A stretch of DNA of 60,000 bases from Lingula anatina (lineage: Eukaryota > Brachiopoda > Lingulata > Lingulida > Lingulidae), in assembly GCF_001039355.2 (NCBI RefSeq), contig NW_019775423.1, forward strand, positions 64,001 to 124,000, given 5' to 3'. This document shows, in pieces, positions 51,063 through 60,000 of the stretch. Position numbers and translations under genes: made by a program. A model generated the notes under the pieces. It had not been told where the DNA came from and ran no database searches. It saw only the letters and a list, made by a program, of their open reading frames with translations. Each line of letters starts with the position of its first letter. The stretch's first letter is position 1.

Positions 51063-53277
51063 TGAGCGTAATACTTTTTTGACTGACATTTCAATGCCGT
51101 TTCTTTATTTGAAAAACAGGTAAAGATAGTTGCAAATTTTCTCAAAGAATATAAGTTAAACGAGTTTGTTTTCATTCCCGTTGTTATGTTTTATGCTTAA
51201 CCACTTTTAAGTTTTAGAAACTGACCAATGCCATCACGAGTGTAATGCAGTTTTGAAAAAATGGTTGATATCAATTTACCCACTATGTTGATATTTGATA
51301 GAATGTCACTAACATATATCCCAGTCTATAGCATTTTAAAGTGACATGTTAAAGATATAATTTGCTAATATTTAATTGTGGTCATATAAGTTCACTGTCA
51401 GTCCAATCACACGGATATTACGGATATTACGTTAAATAATAATCGTTAAATAATCATCAACATCGAAAAGAAAAACATAGATATGTATTTTTGAAATCAA
51501 TGTCTAAGCTGATTATTCTAAATAAACTATTTATCTGAAACTAGAATGAGTTTTCGAGTTTGCTGGGAAAGAATTATCTCTTTTCCAAAGCCACAGAAGC
51601 GAAAAAGTGATGTAAAGACTGTGTAGCCCTTTCCATACATTTTTATGTATATTTCATCATGTGGGATTCTTAGATTCACTTTAGTTTAATTTCATGTGCA
51701 TAATCACCATTTCATGTATTGAAATTAACCAAGATGATTATTAATCAAGATTAACGGAAATGTGATATTTTTATAAAATGTGAAAAAGTGCCATTTTACG
51801 ACCACTGTTCAGGACTGCACCATTATTAATTATTATCCAACAGTAGCAATCAGCAATCTAACGTCGCTTAATGTTCAAAAAGATTTTATTTAGCTTTTCG
51901 TCACTTGTATAGGCCCTTCTCTCTTTTGAAATGCACTTGCGTTCTAATGCATTTGATCGCAATTTGTAAGTCTTTTTTTATATTGGAATACTCATGATTA
52001 AATAATATTAGTAACAATCGTAGATATACTAAAAGCGACTGTGTCGTCAAAGTGTTACACCTATTTATGATTTATATATATTCGCCCTTGTAAGTTTTTT
52101 TCTCGCTCAAAATTTGGCAATTTTTAAAAATCTTCTTACTATTGTTATTGAATTCTAACAAAAGTCCTTACTTTAAAAGATTTTCGCAAAAAAGCAATTT
52201 GAAATTTAAGATTAAATAAAATTCTGAGCATTTCTACTCAATTTGACATAAAAAACATATTTTTCTGTATTTTCTGTAAAGAACAAAGAAAAAGGTAGGC
52301 GCGGTGAAGCTCGCAATGAATCCTCTCCGTTCATTTTAGCATATTCGAATTCGATATCCTCTGCGACCCTCATTCTGTCTCTCTCTTCTTCTCGCAAGCG
52401 CGCGTTTTGATTATTCTCTCAAAATAATTGCGTTCTTCGTTTCTCTGAAAAGACGACTGTATCCGTAAGTAATGCTTTGCTCAAAGTTAGCAAGGATTAC
52501 AAAGATGATCTTAATTTTACCTTACGAATTGTGACAGTATTTGAAATATCTACTTGAACACAACCTTAACATTAAAAACCTATTATGTTTTATAACTGGG
52601 TTCGATATCACATATAACACTTTTCAGTAATGGTTCACACCCTTCTCTTTTATTTTCAGGTATTTTTGTTAATCATCAAATGGAATTTACCGAGTAACTA
52701 AAGGTGAGTAAGAGATGAAAACATTGATTAGGAAAAAACTCAAAACTTTTTGAACAATTGTTGGCAAATGGAGGTAAAACAAGAACTTTGTTGCAACGAT
52801 TCTGCTTTTCTTTCACAAAATTATCCATCTCCTCCGGTTGCAGTATAATCTCGGTATTGTTTTCAATCTTTTTAAATCTCAATTCACCTAGGCGTTGCGG
52901 GTGTACACTTTAAAGGGCACGATTCTTTAGAATGAAGCCATTTTTGTGTCTCCGCAATACGAAAAATCTGTGAAGTTGGCAGATATACGGACTGATAGTA
53001 ACACTTGATCTAGTAACAGAAGGTATACTATCAGTTCATAGGATATTTGATCGTTAATTAAAAGCTGGATAGAGCACCATACTGTAGTGTCAGAAGGTTA
53101 TCAACTAATCGGAAGAGAGTGACTATTTTGAGAGAGATACTGGTATTCTTTATTTCACTGTGCTGTGAACGTTAAATTAAACGGTGGAAATATACACTTG
53201 TTGGATTCTAATTAAAATCAGCTGAAACAAGTTAAGTACGAAATGGTGAAACAGAAATAAAGTTTGAGGTAAATGAC

Positions 53278-53278
<1 letters not shown>

Positions 53279-53328
<50 letters not shown>
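53279..53328. repeat. (GT)n(GA)n compound microsatellite
   Basis: About nine GT units pass directly into about 16 GA units in non-coding sequence. Confidence 0.97.
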
Positions 53329-53334
<6 letters not shown>

Positions 53335-55403
53335 TTCAGCATGAATAGAGAACTATACAGCAAAGCTGAAAAGATGAAAAAAGAAAGAAAGAACAGCCGA
53401 AGTAGGTAAAAATGTATTGAACAACACATATCGCGTGATATGTATCAATCGCACCACTCCGCTTAAAAGGTGTGTGATTTGTCTATAATGGGCAAACTCT
53501 TTTTCACCAATTTAACAAAAACCACCCGGAGTTCCATAGCATTGAATTGCGATTCGTCTTGCACGACAGAACAGACATAACCAAACGGTATGTGTCCAGG
53601 CATACAAGATAAGCTGGTGTGAATAACATTTTGTCAAACGCAGGGTTACTGATATGTCTCCTAAAAAACGAGAAAAAAACAGGTAATTTAGAATTTTCTT
53701 ACATGGAAAAACAGATCCTTTTTAAAACCATTTACCATGAAAGAACCTGGTGGTTATTTCTACTGACTTTGAATATAAGGGTGATTGTCAAGATTGTCAA
53801 ATTGATAAATATCTACATACGGCTATCTACGGTTTATTGCACGGCAATAGTATTCTTTTGGGAAAAATTTTTTAAACATTTCATTTTTTTATTTATAGGT
53901 ATGTGTTGAGGCCGTATAAAGAATAAAGAAGGTCGATCATTACTAAAGTTATTCGCTGATGACATAAATAATTCCTTGCTTTTTAAGACATACTTAATAA
54001 TGATAGTATGCAGCAAGTTTATCATCAGGAGTGCTTTTGCAATTATTATAGTAGAATGTCTTCTTTGAATGAGATTTTTTAAGCAGCTCAAAGAAATTAG
54101 GCATCGATATACGCATTCATAGCTTTTTTGGAAACACTTTATGTGTTGCAAAAAACAATGGTGGCACTGTTGGTTTTTTGTGAAGTAGAAAAAAAAAAAA
54201 CAGCAAAAAAATCGCAGCTGGGGTATCGTGTCCGTGACTCCTTACAGTGAAGAAGAAAAGATTGTTATTAATTGATTAATAGAACCCCGTGTGATAGGAA
54301 CGCAGTCGTCCTCCCAGTGTAGTGCTGCCATGGATTTTTGTTATAATGGAATTGATAGTAATTGAAGACAGCAGACGGACGGCACTGGAAAGTATGGCGG
54401 GAAAGGATGGCATTCGATCTTCTGCACAAACACAATGCAGTGTCTTAACCTGTTTGTCCAATTAGTATCATTTAATGACAAACATATCAAATAATAGACT
54501 GCACAGAAGACGCAGCATCAAGGGTTTAATTAACCAGATGCTCAAAGTAAATATTGGACGATTCTTTTACCGTGTTTACCTTTAGAAAAATTGCGAAAGT
54601 AATCTTATTTTCAGCTTAAGACGCACAATGCCTTCTTGCGGTGCCCGTGAACAGTGATGTCAATATGGTATATTCTAGACGGCATCATCTCCCGGCTTAA
54701 AGCACCGCGGTGTCTTTCGATGGGGGCTCAGGTTTCCCCTCCTTCCGTCGCTTTGATGGAGAATGATCGATCTCGCGTCGTACGTGTCGCAATACCGGAT
54801 TAAATATTACGACCAAACGTCCGTTATCAAAATGATCATCTCAATGGGATACAAAGGGCAAACCAAACTCACACCGCAAACAAAACCACCAAACAAGACA
54901 ACCCTCATATGCTCAAAAGAAGGCTCGCATCATCGTGTACTTTGAGTATTGCTTTATTGCATAACATATAAAAAGATTTGAATTCCAAGAGGTTGCTGAG
55001 GCTGCAGTGACCTTTTTTCCCACCGTTGGCCGTTAATTACAGACATATAAGTAAGCTAGAGGCTTTTCTGTATTGTAATTCCATTCTTTTATTCTTAACA
55101 ACAGTGACTTGTAAAAGTTGAACCATAACAAAATATAAAACAACAAAGACCCGAAATTTATTTTAATATATTAAGAAATTTATTCCACTAAAAACAGGAA
55201 AAGTATTTTAGGTCATATGGATATTTATGTATATCTTATTTAAAAAATAAAGTGGGTAAATAAATCATATTTAAAGAGACAACAACCATTCTTAAAAAGC
55301 ATCATAAAGACATAAAAGGAAAAAAGCATTTGATAAAACTTTACTAAATATTCCCTTTTCCCTTTCTCTCACACGTACACTAAAATAAAGTTGTAGTACA
55401 AAC

Positions 55404-55470
55404 CATGGACATAATAATTATGTCCATGTACAAACTTAATTAAAGCAAGGAGTTCTGTTATAACTCCTTG
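55404..55470. repeat. Two adjacent short palindromes (hairpins)
   Basis: CATGGACATAAT and its exact reverse complement flank a single central base (55404-55428). Then CAAGGAGTT and AACTCCTTG flank a 7-base loop (55446-55470). No coding context and no T-run to suggest a bacterial-type terminator. Confidence 0.7.
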
Positions 55471-57129
55471 ATTAAAGTTGTTCTTCTGTCCAAGACACGT
55501 TCAAATTGATTTAATGCTTTACATATGGAAATATTTTAAAAGAATAGGGTGGTCTAATCTAAATGGGCTCGTCATTTAAAGTTTTGAAATTATACTTTTC
55601 AAACGAATATTTACTGAGTATGTAAAATAACAGAAATATAACAAAATTTATGATCGATATTAGTATTAATATCGGTGTTTTCATTTTTCCTTTTTTATTT
55701 ATTTATTTATTATTATTATTTTTGAAAAATATTCATTTCGCTGGCTGCCATCTTAAAACCGCGTGCCAAGACTATCATTGAAGGCGTCGAATGGAGAATG
55801 CCACACGCTGTTCTCACCTTCTGGAGGCAAGGTGTTGACAGAGGCTTCATTTTTCTCCCATGTTTGGCCATTGAAAACTAAAGAACATCGCAGGAGGATG
55901 TGGTACTCTATCTCCTGAACAAACAACCAGCCTCTCTAATCTTTTTCAACACAATAGCCAAGATAAACAGCCAGCAAATTACTTTCTGAATGGGTAGGGA
56001 CGAACATTTTGGTAGAACACGGACTCGTCATTAAAGGGTTTTGATACTTTGCTGGTTTTGTAAATCTACCTGCTTAGAGGGCTATAATGAGAATGTAAAG
56101 AAGAAATTAGTGACTCATGCCGGTGTGATGACCACATACAGAGGTAGAGGCCCCGGAGACCGACCGCCATGATTTAAAAACTATTTTCCATTTTAGAAAA
56201 ATTGTCTATTTTGAAATAAAAACTCCATATCAATATGTGAATACCTTCTTGATTTAACTGATGTGCTCTTTCAATATTTTTAAAGAAAATCTTTTCAGAC
56301 ATTTAGTTCATTTTAGTTAGTAGGAATAAAGGACTTTATGTTAGACAACCGAAAGTTAAATTTATTCAAAAATTAAACTGTAGAAGTAGAAATTATCGGT
56401 CATTTGATTAAGATAATTACCGTATGATTTATTATTGAAATAGAATTTATCAATTTCACAATTATTTAAATGTACAAGTTAAGTGTTGGAGCCTATTGGA
56501 AGCATTTGGACAAAGAGCACGTGCTTGGTACACTGCTGATTATCAAACATCAAAAAGCATTCTGTGTATTGCCAACACTGTGCTTATATAAGTCACGATG
56601 CTTTACGGAAATAGAACGCGGCTCACCATTAGAGCACTAACAACTTGAGACGAAACTTTGTGAAATCACATTCAAACAAATACATCATTCTGAAATAAGG
56701 TTGGACCAAGGTTTTGAGCGATTTCAAGCTGGTGAATTGGGAGCACATTACATTGATTATTCTTCTTAAAATACGTTTTTCCTAAGTTACTGAGGACAAC
56801 CAAAACGCAAGCTTATCTTACGTTCTCTCCAAGTATTTGTTGCAGTAGAGAAGATCCGGGCTCACAAAAAGCAATTTGTCGGTTCAGTGGTGAATAAAGT
56901 TATTTAAAGTGGAAAAAAAAGAAAGAGAGAAAGAAAAAAAACAAAAGCTATCTTGTTATTACGTCCGTATCCCTCTCAAAATGGAATGATATGAACATTG
57001 TTTTTATTATAATTTTTAATGTCAAATTGTAATAAAATTCATTTTCTACCTCAAACAAAGAAAACGCTTAGCAAAAATGTTTTACAAAATAGAATAAACC
57101 AGTAATAAAATGAATGATGTACACCATGA

Positions 57130-57161
57130 GATGTAGTAGTAGGTCGATGTAGTAGTAGGTC
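57130..57161. repeat. 16-bp tandem repeat, two units
   Basis: GATGTAGTAGTAGGTC occurs twice in succession. Confidence 0.9.
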
Positions 57162-58559
57162 GATGTTTAGTAATAATGTTGATGTAATATCAATGCAATA
57201 GTGTCGAATTTAGTCGTTTTCAAAGGAGTAGCCGCCCCAAGGAAGGCGTGGCAGAAGTTGTCCCCCTAGGGTTACCTTTTAGTAGCGGACATTGTGGGAG
57301 GCAAAAACCACAAAATAATGATACTTTCGAAGTCATTGAACTAAATATCAAAGTAGGTCGGAGTGTAGCTAAATTATGGAGTTAGAATTCAGGAATGTGA
57401 ATCCATTATGAGCACTCCACAGCCCAGCCTAGCCCCCCTCCCTAGCTCTATCTGGCCTTCTTAACCTGGGACCTAATTAGGTCTTGTTTCACTCTAATCT
57501 GCTGTATTCACTATTTACCAGAAGGTTACATTACAAATTGTGCAACTAGCTCTCCGTGCCTTGCCCAAATTCAAATAATAAATGTTGTTGAACAAAATTG
57601 CTACATATCAGGATAATGTTTGATGAAATTGAGAATGAACTAATTAGCCCATTTCTATGTGTAAATCATTTTTCTTTTTACTTATTCAACACAGCCCATA
57701 CTAAATTTTTGACATAACTCGATTTCAGGAAGATTTTCTACATGTATCTATTCAATGAGAAATCCAGAGATAATGATAACTATATCTTGTATGTATACTA
57801 AAAACGGATTGTCTGTATTTATTCGCAATTGAGGGAAGGTGTAGATTAGATGATGTGCCGGGAGCGAGGGTGCAGAATCTGCCTATCAGTGATGATACAG
57901 ATGATAGACCAGGGAACACAGATAGACGGCGGCAAGCGACAGCTGCAAACTTTATCCTCCTCTGCATGCCCTAGTTAGTGAATATCCAAAATTTATTTTC
58001 ATTTCTTCTTTTTTTTTCCAATGTTTGAATGTTTGTCAACGAAAAACAAGAACGCAACTATTCAAAAATAAAACAAAGTTGTATGGGGAAAACACTTTCG
58101 GTTAACTATGTACACTTCAGCGCGTGATCGCCTTGTTGACACACATCTCATTCTGTGCAGAAACTGAATGGTGATATACTCTGCTTGAGCCTTTAAAACC
58201 GAACGAGATGCGGAATAGCACATATTTTGGGGAGAGGACGGAGATAATGATACGAGGAATCATTACTGCAATTTTTCCCTCAAGTATGTAATTGCAAAGC
58301 AATATCTTGTCTTTGCATTAAACAAAGGATAATTATTCTTAATATTTTTAACATTTTATACCAACAAAGCAAATTTAGAACTTTAAGGGAGAAAACATTT
58401 CTTGCAATGATGTCTCTCCCTTAAAAAAACGACCACACTTAATCGTACTCCCTTACAAAAGTAAACAGGTGGACATGTGTATAGTACACAATAGTGCACA
58501 CGCTGCCGCCGTGCCATATCATTTGTCGTCCGCTTCACCCCCGGCAGCTGCCCTTCTCT

Positions 58560-58666
58560 GCTCTCGGAGACGCTACTGAACTCTTTAACACAGAGCAGAT
58601 AGACTGATACAGCGAAAGGACGCAGACGTAGAGGAAGAAGTTTGCAAAGGAACGAACAAGTCGCAG
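58560..58666 (+). other. Possible non-coding first exon of a downstream gene
   Basis: A comparatively GC- and CpG-rich stretch ends in a perfect donor CAG/GTGAGT at 58667. The window ends in another GC-rich stretch with an ATG at 59994 in a fair context. This could be the 5' UTR exon of a plus-strand gene lying to the right. It rests on one splice-like site and composition only. Confidence 0.2.
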
Positions 58667-59730
58667 GTGAGTTCTGTTCATTCATAATATTCTGAGAGTA
58701 TCGGGTTCCGTGGCGTGGTCAGGATATAGTAAGAAAAAAAACGCCGATTATGCTGCACAAGTTTAACAACAACACTGGGGGTTTACACGGGGCATGTCAT
58801 TATAACACTTCTTATTAATGCGGGTACAAGTCTTTGTTTTAGTCTGTGTGCAACATTCACATTTACAAGATAATACGCTATTCAATGTAAAGAGAGATGG
58901 GCATTTGCATGATGACTCCATGTTCTTTTTTATATTTAATATAGAATAACCTGAATATTGAATAATTAGGCATAGAGCAATAGTTCACTATAGCGTCAGG
59001 TATAGCTCGGTTAAAGGTATGTTTGACCCCGACGCCGACACTTTTCTGTGTTATAAGTGGAAGATTAACTTCAGCCTACCCGCATCCTGCGGCTCAATTT
59101 CCACATCCCCCTGCATCAGACGTGCGCACAGATACAGACGCATTTCTCTTTGTGTGTCCGGACATTTAAATTCTTAACCCGAACATTTTCATTTGCTATT
59201 TCTACCATAACACCCAAGTATTTGGATAAAATTCAAATGTCATTATTTAAAAAAGTTTATGGAATATCATCTCAAAGAAACAGACGATGATTTTGTTTCA
59301 TACTGGATTATATTGAAATATCTCCCCACTGTTAATAATGTTATGTTAGGCGACAGCTGCACGCTATGCATATTATTACGTACTCTGCTCACTTTACCTT
59401 GGCGCATTCCAACACTGCCTGGTGTATTGACACAGCCGCGCTTCTATTTAACGGTGTTCCACATTTCTTCTTAGGTTCGATGAACGGTTTTAAATAAGTT
59501 TGTGGGCAATTTGCTGCTACGAAAATACAGTAGGCGTGTGTCAACTAGAAGAGTTGTTCAGGCACTTTTGCGTTGGCCTGCAAAATGCTATTCTATTGTT
59601 GATTTCTTTGAGATAAATACAACCTATATATGGCCGCTGCAGATTATTAAAGTCTTGGTGGATTAGGCAATTTCCTTACTACGGGCATAAAAGTGTTTCT
59701 GAAAATACTGACAATAATGAAAATGTGTGT

Positions 59731-59731
59731 G

Positions 59732-59766
<35 letters not shown>

Positions 59767-59775
59767 GGAGGGAGG
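59731..59775. repeat. (GA)n microsatellite
   Basis: An imperfect GA run in non-coding sequence near the right edge. Confidence 0.95.
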
Positions 59776-60000
59776 CCATGCAGAAATGCAAAACCACGTT
59801 TATTCATAAATAACAACTCATTCCTAAAATTATGTAACTACTATTTTGATCCCATCGCGACCCCGCTTCTACTTGAAGGTTATGCAGTTTTCATTCATAA
59901 AACGGTTAGTAAGTGCAGCTGTCCCAGTGACAGGTGAACCAGCTGCTCGCTCGGCTGCCACCGCTCCTGCCGTCTGACACGCATTGCATTGTCATGGCCT

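Larger units (their letters stand above)
50692..60000. other. Gene-poor region downstream of Olig
   Basis: No ORF here shows a recognisable domain or splice-consistent coding chain on either strand. It holds a 32-bp tandem repeat (50,999-51,062), GT/GA microsatellites, tandem hairpins (55,404-55,470), a two-unit 16-bp repeat (57,130-57,161) and a possible first exon near 58.5-58.67 kb. Gene-poor flanks around a developmental bHLH gene often carry enhancers, but I cannot point to one. Confidence 0.5.

Noticed and set aside
53834-54151. 105-codon minus-strand ORF
   Set aside because: Lys/Ile/Ser-rich translation of AT-rich DNA with no recognisable motif.
58383-58685. 100-codon minus-strand ORF in the GC-richer patch
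   Set aside because: No domain pattern; overlaps the possible promoter/first exon and is probably chance.

Overview
The window looks like metazoan nuclear DNA, most probably from an AT-rich marine invertebrate. Genes are split into short exons with GT-AG introns of a few hundred bases. Microsatellites and short foldback elements are common, and every recognisable gene is an animal gene family. A mollusc or other lophotrochozoan is plausible, but the sequence does not prove it. There is no bacterial-style operon, CRISPR array or complete autonomous transposon.

Layout. (1) 1-27,108, plus strand: the 3' part of a very large adenylate kinase 9 (AK9) gene that begins left of the window. Read once through, its exons join in frame into 1,861 residues carrying three P-loop kinase modules, several cysteine-containing YHS-like modules and long Glu/Lys linkers. 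Two blocks of exons (3,330-8,029 / 8,031-12,656 and 20,856-23,368 / 23,370-25,919) occur twice, each pair separated by a single N. They differ mostly by synonymous changes and are best read as two alleles placed in tandem by the assembler. (2) 28,788-32,543, plus: a complete ZMPSTE24 (CAAX prenyl protease 1), 10 exons, 477 aa. (3) 33,767-37,618, plus: a 523-aa ankyrin-repeat protein I cannot name. (4) 38,557-43,074, minus: complete nucleoporin NUP43, 8 exons, 384 aa, tail-to-tail with the ankyrin gene. (5) 44,537-45,097, plus: a small atypical dual-specificity phosphatase of the DUSP14/18/21 type, divergent from NUP43. (6) 49,960-50,691, plus: an Olig-type bHLH transcription factor. (7) 50,692-60,000: gene-poor, with microsatellites, hairpins and one possible first exon near 58.67 kb.

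The genes do not form a pathway. AK9 concerns nucleotide balance (in cilia or flagella, by analogy), ZMPSTE24 matures prenylated proteins in the ER/nuclear membrane, NUP43 is a nuclear-pore scaffold subunit, the DUSP is a signalling phosphatase and Olig is a developmental regulator. AK9, NUP43 and the OLIG family all have human relatives on 6q, so part of this neighbourhood may be ancestral linkage. I found no convincing new biological system. The strongest observations are the two probable false duplications, the CPV/YHS-like module series in AK9, and several non-autonomous foldback elements, two with clear TWA-type target-site duplications.
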